This document shows, piece after piece, positions 1 to 8,711 of a DNA stretch of 64,000 bases. Made by a program: the position numbers and the translations under genes. Location: NCBI RefSeq assembly GCF_008085905.1, contig NZ_VSFF01000002.1, forward strand, positions 124,001-188,000, read 5' to 3'. The DNA is from Actinomadura syzygii. Lineage in GTDB: Bacteria > Actinomycetota > Actinomycetes > Streptosporangiales > Streptosporangiaceae. The first letter of the stretch is position 1, and every line of letters begins with the position of its first letter. The notes below the pieces were generated by a model that did no database searches, was not told the origin of the DNA, and was given only the letters and a program-made list of their open reading frames with translations.

Positions 1-1
1 G

Positions 2-1129
2 GGCCTGATCGGCGGCCGGACCGCCGTCTACGTGAAGGTGCACCACGCCGCGATCGACGGCGTGACGGCCGCCGAGACGCTCGCCGCGCTGCTGGACCTG
101 TCGCCCGAGCCCCGCGACGTCCCCGCCGACGAGACCGAGCCCGCGCGCGCGCCGCGGCCCGCCGAGATGGTCCGCGCGGGGCTGCTGAACACGGCGATGC
201 ACCCGGTCCGGTCGGCGCTGTCGGTCGCGCGCGCCGCCCCCTACCTGGACGAGATCCCCGGGCTGTCGTCCATTCCGGGGGTCGGGCTGATGTCGTCGGT
301 CGTGCAGAACGCGCTGCGCCGCCGGGAGGTGCCGCGCGCGCCGCGGATGAGCGCGCCGCCGACGCCGTTCAACCAGCCGATCGGGCGCCGCCGCTCCGTC
401 GCCGTCGGCGAGCTTCCGCTCGACGACATCAAGCAGATCCGGCGCGGGCTCGGCGGCAGCGTCAACGACGTGGTGATGGCGCTGTGCGCGACCGCGCTGC
501 GGCAGTGGCTGGACAAGCGCGGCGAGCTGCCGGAGCGTCCGCTGGTAGCGGCCGTCCCGGTGTCGCTGCGGCGGCGCGGCAACCGCGGCGAGGGCGGGAA
601 CCAGGTGTCGGTCATGGCGACGCCGCTCGCCACCGACATCCCCGACCCGGCCGACCGGTACGTGGCGGTCCGCCGCGACATGGACCGCGCCAAGCGGCGG
701 TTCACCGGGTCGTCCGGGAGCTGGGTGCAGGACATGAGCGGGCTGATCCCCGCGCCGGTCGCGGGCGCGCTGACCCGGCTCGCGCTGCAGGCCGCGCCCG
801 CGATGTCGCTGCGTCCGATCAACCTGATCGTGTCGAACGTGCCGGGCCCGCAGTTCCCGCTGTACCTGTGCGGGGCGCGGGTGCTCGGCTACTACCCGAT
901 CTCCGTCATCACGGACATCACCGGCGGGCTGAACATCACCGTGTTCTCCTACGACGGGAAGGTGGACGTCGGCATCGTCGCCTGCCGGGCCCTGATCCCC
1001 GACCCGTCCGAGATCGTCGACCACCTGGTGGACGCGCTGGACGAGCTGCGCGAGCTCAGCCGCGAAGCCCTCGAAGAGCGGGCCCTCGAAGAGCGGGCCC
1101 GCGAGGAGCGGGTGCTCAGCGGGGAGTGA
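2..1129 (+). CDS. Wax ester synthase/diacylglycerol acyltransferase family protein, 5' partial
   Basis: This is the C-terminal part of a WS/DGAT-family O-acyltransferase, which moves acyl groups from acyl-CoA onto fatty alcohols or diacylglycerol to make storage wax or triacylglycerol. The catalytic HHxxxDG motif is visible at the very start as VHHAAIDG, and the family's conserved region NLIVSNVPGPQFPLYL is near the end. In full-length members the HHxxxDG lies roughly 130 residues in, so about that much is missing beyond the window edge and the true start is not seen. The C-terminus carries a repetitive Glu/Arg tail (EERALEERAREERV). The stop codon overlaps the convergent gene by 14 bases. 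Confidence 0.9.
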   Translation, partial: GLIGGRTAVYVKVHHAAIDGVTAAETLAALLDLSPEPRDVPADETEPARAPRPAEMVRAGLLNTAMHPVRSALSVARAAPYLDEIPGLSSIPGVGLMSSVVQNALRRREVPRAPRMSAPPTPFNQPIGRRRSVAVGELPLDDIKQIRRGLGGSVNDVVMALCATALRQWLDKRGELPERPLVAAVPVSLRRRGNRGEGGNQVSVMATPLATDIPDPADRYVAVRRDMDRAKRRFTGSSGSWVQDMSGLIPAPVAGALTRLALQAAPAMSLRPINLIVSNVPGPQFPLYLCGARVLGYYPISVITDITGGLNITVFSYDGKVDVGIVACRALIPDPSEIVDHLVDALDELRELSREALEERALEERAREERVLSGE

Positions 1130-2117
1130 GGCCGAGCGCCTCGCGGTGCCGCCGGGCGAGTCCGAGCGCGGCGGCGCCCGCGGGTTGCATCGGCGCCGGG
1201 ACGGGCCCGTCGAACGGCGCCGTCGACACCTCGCCCTCGTCGTTGACCGCGACGAGCCCGCCGAAGAACTCGGCGAACGCGGCGTCGTCGACCACGACGA
1301 CCGTGAGCAGGTCGAGCGCGAACGTCAGCGGGTCGACGCCGAGGCCGAGGAAATGGGCGCGCAGCCGTCCCTCGGCGCGGGCCGTGGTCAGCGCGCGGTG
1401 GAACGGCCATTCCCGCTGGACGAATCCGTCGCCGTAGTCCTCGTCGCCACCGAGCAGTTCTTCGGCGTATTCGCGGACCATGCACGACCACATGTCCGGC
1501 GGCTCGTCGCCGAGCGGCTGGAACAGCCCGACCGGCATCACCTGGTAGAGCCCACCGGCGTGCGCGACCTTGGCCGGGTCGCGCCGGTGCAGCACGTACG
1601 ACCCTGACGAGGTGACGGTCAGCGTCGTGATCGCGGGCAGGGCGTGGCGGCGGGTCAGATCGCACGGGTCGCCGATCCGGCGGCGGAGAGGGAGGCCGTC
1701 CATCCCTGCGGACAGTTCGTGCGCCACCGCTTCGGCGATGTTCACGCCGTCGAAGTAGCGGGCCGGGCCGAGGCGGAGCACAGGAGGATGCGCGGCGAGG
1801 AGGCGGTAGCTCGGCCGGTCCTCGAACACCTTCGGCGGCGCGAGCGCGGCCATGGCCTCGGCGTATGTGCGGTAGCCGGGCGGGAGGCCGTCCGGCGGGT
1901 CGGCGACGGCAGGGGATTCGGGGCGGGCGTCCCATTCCAGGCGGATCCCGTCTAGCGGAATCGGGGTGTCGGGGATCCATCCTGGACGGCACAGGAGCGG
2001 CGTGCCTGCTACGCGCGGGACGTCCGGATACAGGGCGGTCGCTGCCTCGCCTAGGCGTCCGCGTGAGGCGTTCAGTGTCGCTCGCTCGTCCCGCCACCGC
2101 CGCTCGCCCGGGTCCAT
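1116..2117 (-). CDS. Nudix-like hypothetical protein, 333 aa
   Basis: Unknown function. The middle contains a stretch resembling part of a Nudix hydrolase fold: GGLYQVMPVGLFQPLG followed by REYAEELLG, which matches the REUXEE core of the Nudix box. The upstream Gly/Glu positions of the box fit poorly, so catalysis is uncertain. I chose the ATG at 2117 (MDPGERR). It lies 22 bases from a palindrome shared with the divergent XRE-cupin regulator, and nothing upstream of it looks like coding sequence. The divergent arrangement suggests joint control with that regulator. It could instead be a sensor domain that has lost hydrolase activity. Confidence 0.7.
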   Translation of the reverse strand: MDPGERRWRDERATLNASRGRLGEAATALYPDVPRVAGTPLLCRPGWIPDTPIPLDGIRLEWDARPESPAVADPPDGLPPGYRTYAEAMAALAPPKVFEDRPSYRLLAAHPPVLRLGPARYFDGVNIAEAVAHELSAGMDGLPLRRRIGDPCDLTRRHALPAITTLTVTSSGSYVLHRRDPAKVAHAGGLYQVMPVGLFQPLGDEPPDMWSCMVREYAEELLGGDEDYGDGFVQREWPFHRALTTARAEGRLRAHFLGLGVDPLTFALDLLTVVVVDDAAFAEFFGGLVAVNDEGEVSTAPFDGPVPAPMQPAGAAALGLARRHREALGLTPR

Positions 2118-2138
2118 GGCCGACCAGCCTAGCCCGTG

Positions 2139-2156
2139 CCCGTTTGACAAAACGGG
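2139..2156. promoter_or_regulatory. Divergent promoter with perfect palindromic operator
   Basis: The 18-base sequence CCCGTTTGACAAAACGGG is a perfect 7-base inverted repeat around GACA. It contains the TTGACA -35 hexamer (2144-2149) of a forward promoter whose likely -10 is TGCAAT (2167-2172). That places the start of transcription at or next to the ATG at 2179, giving a leaderless mRNA. A repressor on the palindrome would block the -35 box. The divergent gene begins 22 bases away. The natural candidate regulator is the XRE-cupin protein itself. Confidence 0.65.
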
Positions 2157-2178
2157 TTGCCGTTCCTGCAATGAAGGC

Positions 2179-2751
2179 ATGGAGACGACCGAAGAGGTCC
2201 TGGCCGGGGTCGGGCCGAGGCTCAAACGGCTGCGGCAGGAGCGGGGCATCACGCTCACCGCGCTGGCGGAGACGACCGGCATCTCGGTGAGCACGCTGTC
2301 GCGGCTGGAGTCGGGCAAGCGGCGGCCGAGCCTCGAACTGCTGCTCCCGCTCGCGCAGGCCCACCACGTCCCGCTGGACGAGCTGGTCGGCGCCCCCGAG
2401 ATCGGCGACCCGCGGATCAGGCCGCGGCCGCGCCGGATGAACGACATGGTCGTGCTGCCGCTGACCCGGCGGGCGGGCGGGCTCCAGGCGTTCAAGATGA
2501 TCGTCCCGGAGCGGATCCCGGAGCCGGAGCCGCGGGTCCACGAGGGCTACGACTGGCTGTACGTCCTGAACGGCCGGATGCGGCTGCACCTCGCGGGCCG
2601 CGACCTGATCCTGGAGCCGGGCGAGGCCGCCGAGTTCGACACCCGGCTGCCGCACTGGTTCGGCGGCCACGGCGGGACGGTTGAGGCGCTCAGCCTGTTC
2701 GGCCCGCAGGGCGAGCGGCTCCACCTGCGCGCCCGCCCGCGCAAGGAGTGA
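2179..2751 (+). CDS. XRE-family transcriptional regulator with C-terminal cupin domain
   Basis: A 190-residue two-domain regulator. Residues about 8-65 form a Cro/C1-type helix-turn-helix (ITLTALAETTGISVSTLSRLESGKRRPS). Residues about 105-185 form a cupin_2 barrel (NGRMRLHLAGRDLILEPGEAAEFDTRLPHWF) that usually binds a small effector. I chose the ATG at 2179 because the promoter geometry predicts transcription starting there and homologous regulators begin just before the HTH. It is divergent from the Nudix-like gene with a palindrome between them, so autoregulation and control of the neighbour are likely. The ligand cannot be read from sequence. Confidence 0.88.
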   Translation: METTEEVLAGVGPRLKRLRQERGITLTALAETTGISVSTLSRLESGKRRPSLELLLPLAQAHHVPLDELVGAPEIGDPRIRPRPRRMNDMVVLPLTRRAGGLQAFKMIVPERIPEPEPRVHEGYDWLYVLNGRMRLHLAGRDLILEPGEAAEFDTRLPHWFGGHGGTVEALSLFGPQGERLHLRARPRKE

Positions 2752-2752
2752 G

Positions 2753-3373
2753 TCAGCGGCGGTCGCAGAAGGCGGCGAAGTCGTCGATGACGTCCCGCGC
2801 CGGGCCGTCCGCGCCGCGCAGCGCGAGGATCGGCTCCGCCAGCCCGGGGCGCACGGTCATCAGGTCGCCGACCGCGAACACCAGGGCCCGCACCACCTGC
2901 CGCTCCGGATGCAGGACGGCGCGCTCGACGGCCGTCCGGTAGCGGGGGTCGGCGGGCGGCTCCGTGCCGTCCGCGCAGTTCCACATGTCGGCGGCGCGCA
3001 GGCCGTTCAGCGCGCGGATGCTGTCGCGCGCGTCCGCGTGCGGGACGGCCAGCAGGACATCGAGCAGCGCGTCCGCCGCGACGGTCGGCAGCGCCGCGCG
3101 GACGACGCCGAGCGTCTCGTCCACCACGGCCGCGTCGTCGCCGCTCACCCGGACGACCCGGTGCCCGAGCACGTGCACCTCGCTGTAGAGGACGAACGCG
3201 ACGCCCGCCTGCCACGCGACCTGCTCCATCTCGCCGAACCCGGCGGTGCTGATCGCCGCCCGCCGCCAGCCGCGGCCCGCGGCGAGGGATTCGAGCACGC
3301 CGCGCTCGGCCTGCTCGGCGAGCAGCACCGTGCCGTCGTGGAGCACCGCTTCGTCGGCGGCCGTGCCGGTCAC
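2753..3373 (-). CDS. Hypothetical protein, 206 aa
   Basis: I do not recognise the family. The protein is soluble and rich in Ala, Val and Asp, with helical stretches (VALDALLDVLLAVPHADARDSIRALNGLRAADMWN) that might be HEAT- or ARM-like. The GTG at 3373 is chosen because it forms a GTGA overlap with the end of a repeat mini-ORF that links it to the gene at 3447-4712. The two are therefore probably translated in series, and the partner also has HEAT-like segments. It converges on the XRE-cupin gene with a one-base gap, leaving no room for a separate terminator. Confidence 0.6.
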   Translation of the reverse strand: MTGTAADEAVLHDGTVLLAEQAERGVLESLAAGRGWRRAAISTAGFGEMEQVAWQAGVAFVLYSEVHVLGHRVVRVSGDDAAVVDETLGVVRAALPTVAADALLDVLLAVPHADARDSIRALNGLRAADMWNCADGTEPPADPRYRTAVERAVLHPERQVVRALVFAVGDLMTVRPGLAEPILALRGADGPARDVIDDFAAFCDRR

Positions 3374-3450
3374 CCGTCCCTGCCTTTCTGGGGGGCGACC
3401 CCCAGGCCCCCGAGGGGAGGACGTCGTGATCCTCGCTTCGCTCCGGTCAC
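3370..3450 (-). repeat. Coupling-linker repeat, copy 1 (26-codon mini-ORF)
   Basis: A repeat element (core 3380-3449) starts TGACCGGAGCGAAGCGAGGA and ends AGAAAGGCAG, with a G/C hairpin (CTGGGGGTCGCCCCCCAG) inside. The same element occurs twice at 38740-38881. It exactly fills the space between two genes on this strand. A mini-ORF, GTG at 3450 to TGA at 3370 (VTGAKRGSRRPPLGG...), starts in a GTGA overlap with the upstream stop and ends in a GTGA overlap with the downstream start. Confidence 0.8.
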
Positions 3451-4712
3451 ACGTCCTCCTCGTCGTCGTCCCAGGTGTCGACGGGGACACCTGATTCGTC
3501 CACCATCACGGGTGCGCCGCCGAAGTCGTCGCGGAAGGCGTTGAAGGCGTCCGGGCCGGGCGCGCGGTCGAGGAGGTCCTCCAGCCGCGCCAGCTCGTCG
3601 GGGTCGGTCTCGGCGAGCGCCAGCTCCTGCAAGAGGAACCGGTGGTCGTAGGAGTGCGCGAGGAGGACGAGGTCGGCGCGCACCGCCGGATCGGGATGGG
3701 CCGCCCATTCCCGCAGCTCCAGCGTCCGGCGCAGGTCGCCGTGCCGGAGCGCGGCGAGGCAGCGCAGCGCGAACCCGGCGGTGTCGGCGTCCGGGTCGTC
3801 GAGGTGGTGGTACAGGTCGTCCTCGACGTCGAACTCCCAGCCCGCGAGGACGCCGACCGCGTCGAGCGGCAGGTCCTCGGGGAAGCGGTCGCCGTGCACC
3901 TCGTTGACCCGCCGCACCACGGCCCGGTGGCTCTCCGGCGACGGCCGGTACCGCACCGCCGCGCAGACGACCTCCCGCGTGTGGATCTCGACGGAGAGGT
4001 GCGACCTGGAGTGCAGCGTCCGCCACGTCATGGACGGGACGCGCCCGAGCCGCTGCATCCGGTGCCCGTCCCGGACGGGCAGGAAGTCCGTGAGGTGGCC
4101 CGCGTCCCAGGGCAGCTCCTCGGGATAGGGGTCCTCCTCGCGGGCGCCGCCCCACGGCTGCGGGTCGGCGAACTTGACGGTCTTCATGTAACGGTCCAGA
4201 GCCCCGCCGTCCAGCGGGACGAGCTCACCGGTCGGGACGGCCGCCCACGACGGGTCCTCCACCGGCACGTACGGCACCGTGACCTGGTGCAGCGCGCCGA
4301 GGAAACCGCGGACGAACCCGGTCAGCTCCGCGCGCGGCGCGGGCCGCGCCGGGAACGGCGCGCCGAGCGCCGCCCGGACGCCCGCCGCCGTCGGCCGCAG
4401 CGGGATCCACAGCCAGGCGGGGTAGAAGCCGCCGAGCGCGCACCACAGCAGGCCGGGCTCGCTCGGGTCGAAGTACCAGGCGGCGGCGAGCCGCTGCCCC
4501 GTCCACCGGCGGACCGTCCCGGGGCCGGTGCCGACCAGCAGCTTGCCCTTGCGCAGCAGCTCGTCGTCCAGGTCGCGGTGCTCGCGGGACGCCGTCCCGG
4601 ACTCCTCGACGTGCTGCCAGGCCGGCTCCCAGTCGGCCGGGTCGAGCCAGTCCACGCCGAGCCTTTCGGCGGTCAGCCCGGGCCACCAGTCCGGAACGCT
4701 GCATTCGGTCAC
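3447..4712 (-). CDS. Hypothetical protein with HEAT-like C-terminus, 421 aa
   Basis: Family not recognised. The N-terminal two thirds is Trp- and Pro-rich (VPDWWPGLTAERLGVDWLDPADWEPAW). The C-terminal region (about 300-390) has helical HEAT-like units (DPDADTAGFALRCLAALRHGDL, HPDPAVRADLVLLAHSYDHRF). The tail is acidic (DDDEEDV). The start is GTG at 4712. It is followed directly by the coupling-linker repeat and the gene at 2753-3373, so the two probably form one translational unit. No enzymatic motif is visible. Confidence 0.65.
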   Translation of the reverse strand: MTECSVPDWWPGLTAERLGVDWLDPADWEPAWQHVEESGTASREHRDLDDELLRKGKLLVGTGPGTVRRWTGQRLAAAWYFDPSEPGLLWCALGGFYPAWLWIPLRPTAAGVRAALGAPFPARPAPRAELTGFVRGFLGALHQVTVPYVPVEDPSWAAVPTGELVPLDGGALDRYMKTVKFADPQPWGGAREEDPYPEELPWDAGHLTDFLPVRDGHRMQRLGRVPSMTWRTLHSRSHLSVEIHTREVVCAAVRYRPSPESHRAVVRRVNEVHGDRFPEDLPLDAVGVLAGWEFDVEDDLYHHLDDPDADTAGFALRCLAALRHGDLRRTLELREWAAHPDPAVRADLVLLAHSYDHRFLLQELALAETDPDELARLEDLLDRAPGPDAFNAFRDDFGGAPVMVDESGVPVDTWDDDEEDV

Positions 4713-4767
4713 CCGGCAAACCTAGTGGTCGTCCGTGCGGCGGCGGCACCCCTGTGTCCGGCCGGGG

Positions 4768-5607
4768 TCAGAAGCGCAGCTCAAGCGTGCAGCATTTCGG
4801 TCCGCCCCCGGCCTTGCGGAGTTCCGACATATTCACGGGAACGGGTTCATATCCGTGGATGCGAAGGCTCGCGATGAGCCCGGCCGCCTCGGCGTCGATG
4901 ACGATGTGGCGTCCGTCGCATACGGCGTTGAGGCCCAGGACGGCCGCGTCGCGCTCGCCTGCGAGGACCGCGTCCGGGAACAGCCGCTCCAGCACCGTCC
5001 GGCTGCCGGGGGAGAACGCGCCGGGGTAGTAGGCCACGTTCCCGTCGCCGAGCGGGAACAGTGCCGTGTCCAGGTGGTAGAAGCGCGGGTCGACGAGCCG
5101 GAGCGTCACCACGGGACGGCCGAGGAACTCCTGCGCCTCCTGGTGGGCGGCGAGGTCGGTGCGGAACCCCGTCCCGGCGAGGATCACGTGGTCGAGGGTG
5201 AGGAAGTCGCCTTCGCCCTCGTTGGTGTGCTCGGGCTCCAGCACCTCGCCGAAGCCGTTGCCCCGGAACCACGCGCTGTAGGCCGGGCCCTCCGCGCGCC
5301 GTTCCGGGTGCGCGAACCGGGCGCCGTAGACGCGCCCGCCGACGACCAGCGCGCCGTTCGCCGCGAACACCATGTCGGGCAGGCCCTCGATCGGGTCGAT
5401 GAGGCTGACCTCGTGCCCGAGGGAGACATAGGCCGCCCGCAGCGCCTCCCACTGCTCGACCGCCTTCGCCGTGTCCGTGCCGGCCGCCGGGTCCATCCAC
5501 GGGTTGATGGCGTAGGCGACGGTGAAATGGTCGGGACGGCACATCAGGAAGTGCCGCCGCGTCGCCGTCCGCTGGGGGATTGGATCGGTCGCCGGCAGAA
5601 CGCTCAT
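4768..5607 (-). CDS. ddaH: Dimethylarginine dimethylaminohydrolase/amidinotransferase-family protein
   Basis: A 279-residue guanidino-modifying enzyme. DDAH hydrolyses N(omega)-methylated arginines to citrulline and methylamines. The family signatures are present in order: FAANGAL near the N-terminus, the acidic segment NEGEGD, the histidine segment DPRFYHLDTAL, and the nucleophilic cysteine region KCCTLEL four residues before the end. I prefer the ATG at 5607 over that at 5613 because GGAG at 5614-5617 sits six bases upstream of it. It shares orientation with the PucR regulator upstream, 126 bases away. Related ornithine or arginine amidinohydrolases cannot be excluded. Confidence 0.85.
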   Translation of the reverse strand: MSVLPATDPIPQRTATRRHFLMCRPDHFTVAYAINPWMDPAAGTDTAKAVEQWEALRAAYVSLGHEVSLIDPIEGLPDMVFAANGALVVGGRVYGARFAHPERRAEGPAYSAWFRGNGFGEVLEPEHTNEGEGDFLTLDHVILAGTGFRTDLAAHQEAQEFLGRPVVTLRLVDPRFYHLDTALFPLGDGNVAYYPGAFSPGSRTVLERLFPDAVLAGERDAAVLGLNAVCDGRHIVIDAEAAGLIASLRIHGYEPVPVNMSELRKAGGGPKCCTLELRF

Positions 5608-5733
5608 TCGCATCTCCAGAGGCGTTCGTGGGGAAGGTCGGACAGCGAAAGCCTAGAAACGAACGACGTGCGATCCAATCCGCGAACCTTGCTCTGATCT
5701 GGTCTTTCGTTGCGTCTTTCGACGCTTTCCGCG

Positions 5734-7311
5734 CTATTCGTTGCGCGGTGCGGAGCCTTCTTCGAGAGCGTTGAGCTGGAGGCGCAGCGCGAGCCGTCGG
5801 CGAGGCGAGGAGAGGTCGAGCTCCGTCACCTCGGACATGCGCCGCAGCCGGTGCCGCAACGTGTTCGGATGGACGCCGAGCGCGTCCGCCGTGCCTTTCG
5901 TGTCGCCGAAATGGTCGAGCCAGGCGGCGAGCGTGGAAAGGAAGGCCGTCCCGTTCGCGGCGTCGTGCGAGAGGAGCTCCGGGACGGGACCGCCGAGCAC
6001 CGGGCCGCCGGTGGCCTTGCGCGCGCGTTCGACGACGACGGCGTCCCAGGCGTCCTCCAGCAGGACCGTCCCGGCGGGCAGGCGGCCGGACGCGACGAGG
6101 CCCGCGAGCTCCGCCGCCTCGGACCGCGCGCGGGGCAGGTCGGCGGGGGAGCGGGCCGGGCCGCCCACCGCCGCGTACAGGGTCCGGTCGTGCGCCCGCA
6201 CTTGCAGGAGGACGTTCCGCAGCCACGCCATCGACCCCGCGTCGCGGCGCGGGCCCGGGGGGTCGGTGAGGACGGCGAACAGCGTGTCGTCGACGTCGGT
6301 CAGCAGCGGCCGGTGCCAGCCGAAGCGGCGGGCGATCGCGTCCCACAGGTCGAGCCGCGGCCGGATGTCGCCGTCGGTCCCGCCGCCGAGGGCCGCGACG
6401 CGCCACGGCGGCGGGGCGGGGACGCCGTCCGCGCCGTCCCGCGGCGCGCCGTCCCGCAGCGCGCCGCGCAACTGGTCGGCGAGCACCCGCCGCGCCACCC
6501 CGGCCTCGGCGCGCAGCCGCAGCAGGTGCAGCGCGAGCACGGACGCGAGGTCGGCGAGCCGCCGCACCCGGTCCGGCGGGACGGGCGTCCGCGCCACCAC
6601 CCAGATCGAGCCGAGCCACTCGCCCCCGGCGCGCACCGGGATCACGAGCCGCGGCAGCATCCCGTCGGGCCCGGCCGGGACGTGCACCGGATCGCTCGAC
6701 CGGGCCAGGCTGCGGAACACCCCGCACGCCCGCAGGTGCGCGATGACCTGCGCCGGGACCCGCCGTCCGACGATCGTGGAGACGCGCGCCGGGTCGGCCC
6801 TGTCCTGCCGTCCGGAGTAGGCGAGGACACGGGAGCGGGCGTCCTCCAGCGTGACGGGGGCGTCCGCGATCTCGGCCGCCGTGTCGGCGAGCGCGAACAG
6901 GTCGTTGTGGACGCCGCCGTCCGCCGCGCCGGGCTGCGGCGCGTAGGCTCGGTCGATGGCGCCGCGCGCGAGCCAGACGACGTGCGTCCACGACGTGTCC
7001 GGCTGAAGCTCGACGAGCGCGGGACGCAGCCGCCCGGCCGCGTCCACGACGGCGGGGTCGTCGGCGAGGGGCGCCTTGAGCACGACCCCGGCGGCGCCCG
7101 CGGCGGCGGCGCGTTCGAGGAGCGCCACCGCGTCCGGCGGCCCGGCGGCGCCCGCGCCGAGGACGAGTTCGCCCGGCTGCCCGGCCGCCTCGCCGGGCTC
7201 GGCCAGGACGACGTCGTGCACCTGCGGGTCGCCGTCTCCCCCGCCGCCCGCCGTGACCAGGCGGAGCAGGCCGGGGCCGAGGGCGTCGACGAGGTCGGTC
7301 AGGCTGAGCAT
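5734..7311 (-). CDS. PucR-family transcriptional regulator
   Basis: A 525-residue regulator of the PucR/CdaR type. The N-terminus resembles the PucR sensory region, the centre has a GAF/GGDEF-like segment, and the C-terminus carries the diagnostic PucR helix-turn-helix (GTADALGVHPNTLRHRLRRMSEVTELDL). Such regulators control purine, amino acid or sugar-acid catabolism. The ATG at 7311 has GAAAGG five bases upstream; a GTG at 7323 is the alternative. It is divergent from a D-amino acid dehydrogenase-like gene and upstream of a DDAH-like gene, so control of amino-acid or guanidino catabolism is plausible. Confidence 0.87.
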   Translation of the reverse strand: MLSLTDLVDALGPGLLRLVTAGGGGDGDPQVHDVVLAEPGEAAGQPGELVLGAGAAGPPDAVALLERAAAAGAAGVVLKAPLADDPAVVDAAGRLRPALVELQPDTSWTHVVWLARGAIDRAYAPQPGAADGGVHNDLFALADTAAEIADAPVTLEDARSRVLAYSGRQDRADPARVSTIVGRRVPAQVIAHLRACGVFRSLARSSDPVHVPAGPDGMLPRLVIPVRAGGEWLGSIWVVARTPVPPDRVRRLADLASVLALHLLRLRAEAGVARRVLADQLRGALRDGAPRDGADGVPAPPPWRVAALGGGTDGDIRPRLDLWDAIARRFGWHRPLLTDVDDTLFAVLTDPPGPRRDAGSMAWLRNVLLQVRAHDRTLYAAVGGPARSPADLPRARSEAAELAGLVASGRLPAGTVLLEDAWDAVVVERARKATGGPVLGGPVPELLSHDAANGTAFLSTLAAWLDHFGDTKGTADALGVHPNTLRHRLRRMSEVTELDLSSPRRRLALRLQLNALEEGSAPRNE

Positions 7312-7422
7312 TGTGCCTTTCACACTATGCGCCCCACCGATATTGGCCGAAATGGACAGAGGCTCCGGCGGCGTCCCGCGTCACCATCGAGGTGTCACCG
7401 TTGACTTGGGAGAGGAAGGGCC

Positions 7423-8676
7423 ATGGCTACGAACGCCGGTCCGCGTCGAGTCGCCGTCGTGGGCGCGGGCATGGTCGGGCTGTCCACCGCGTGGTTCCTG
7501 CAGGAGCACGGCGCCGACGTCACCGTGTACGACAAGCGGGACGTCGCGGCGGGCGCGTCCTGGGGCAACGCGGGCTGGCTGACGCCCGGCCTCGCGACCC
7601 CGCTGCCCGAGCCCGCCGTCCTCTCCTACGGGCTGCGCGCGGTGCTCAGCCCGTCGTCGCCGGTCTACGTCCCGCCGACCGCGAGCCTGCGGCTGCTCCG
7701 CTTCCTCGCCGGGTTCGCGCGCAACAGCACGGCCGCCCGGTGGCGACGCGCGATGGAGTCGCTGGTGCCGATCAACGGCCGCGCGCTGCCGAGCTTCGAC
7801 GCGCTGGTCGAGGGCGGCGTCAAGGCCGAGACCCGCGACGCCGGTTCGTTCGTCGCCGCCTACCGGACGGCGGACGAGCGCCGCTTCCTGCTGGACGAGG
7901 TCGAGCACATCCGCGCGGCGGGCCAGGCCCTTGAGTACGAGGTTCTCGACGGGGACGAGGCCCGCCGGGTGGCGCCCGCGCTGTCCGACGAGATCGGCGC
8001 GGCGGTGCTGCTGCGCGGCCAGCGGTTCGTCGAGCCGGGACGGTTCGTGCACGCGCTCGCCGACTCCGTCCTCGACCGGGGCGGCAAGATCCGGGCGGGC
8101 GCGGCCGTCACCGAGATCCGCGACGTCCCGGGCGGCGTCGCCGTGCGCACCGCCGGGAGCGGGCCCGAGCGCTACGACACCGCGGTGATCGCGAGCGGCG
8201 TGTGGCTCGGCGGGCTCGCCCGCCGGTTCGGCGTCCGCGCGCTCGTCCAGGCGGGCCGCGGCTACAGCTTCAGCGTGCCGACGGACCGCGTCCCGGACGG
8301 CCCCGTCTACTTCCCCGCCCAGCGCGTCGCCTGCACGCCGATGGACGGCCGGCTCCGCGTCGCCGGGATGATGGAGTTCCGCGACCCGGAGGCCCCGCTC
8401 GACCCGCGCCGGATCGACGCGATCGTCGCCGCCGCGCGCCCGCTGCTGCGCGGCGCCGACCTCGACGACCGGCGGGACGAGTGGGTCGGGTCCCGCCCGT
8501 GCACCCGCGACGGGCTGCCGCTGATCGGCGCGACCCGCTCCCCGAACGTGTACGCGGCGGGCGGGCACGGGATGTGGGGCATCACCCTCGGCCCCGCCAC
8601 CGGGAGCCTCCTCGCCGAGATGATCGCGACCGGGCGCCGTCCGGCGGAGCTGGCCCCCTTCAACCCGCTCCGCTAG
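7423..8676 (+). CDS. FAD-dependent oxidoreductase, D-amino acid dehydrogenase-like
   Basis: A 417-residue DAO-superfamily flavoprotein. An N-terminal Rossmann dinucleotide-binding motif (VVGAGMVGLSTAWFL, GxGxxG) is followed by KRDVAAGASWGNAGW. The C-terminal conserved region includes RPCTRDGLPLIGATRSPNVYAAGGHGMWGITLGPATG. This pattern fits DadA-type D-amino acid dehydrogenases, which oxidise D-amino acids to 2-oxo acids at the membrane. A Shine-Dalgarno-like GAGAGGAAGG lies before the ATG. It is divergent from the PucR gene (111 bases), its probable regulator. Sarcosine or glycine oxidase-type activity is the main alternative. Confidence 0.85.
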   Translation: MATNAGPRRVAVVGAGMVGLSTAWFLQEHGADVTVYDKRDVAAGASWGNAGWLTPGLATPLPEPAVLSYGLRAVLSPSSPVYVPPTASLRLLRFLAGFARNSTAARWRRAMESLVPINGRALPSFDALVEGGVKAETRDAGSFVAAYRTADERRFLLDEVEHIRAAGQALEYEVLDGDEARRVAPALSDEIGAAVLLRGQRFVEPGRFVHALADSVLDRGGKIRAGAAVTEIRDVPGGVAVRTAGSGPERYDTAVIASGVWLGGLARRFGVRALVQAGRGYSFSVPTDRVPDGPVYFPAQRVACTPMDGRLRVAGMMEFRDPEAPLDPRRIDAIVAAARPLLRGADLDDRRDEWVGSRPCTRDGLPLIGATRSPNVYAAGGHGMWGITLGPATGSLLAEMIATGRRPAELAPFNPLR

Positions 8677-8711
8677 CCGGTCCGCGCCGCGCCTCCGGAC
8701 TGTTCCGGGGG

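Noticed and set aside
949..2724. A 591-codon open frame on the minus strand across the first genes
   Set aside because: It is a GC-rich shadow: Arg/Pro/Ala-rich with no family similarity, covering better-supported genes in other frames on both strands.
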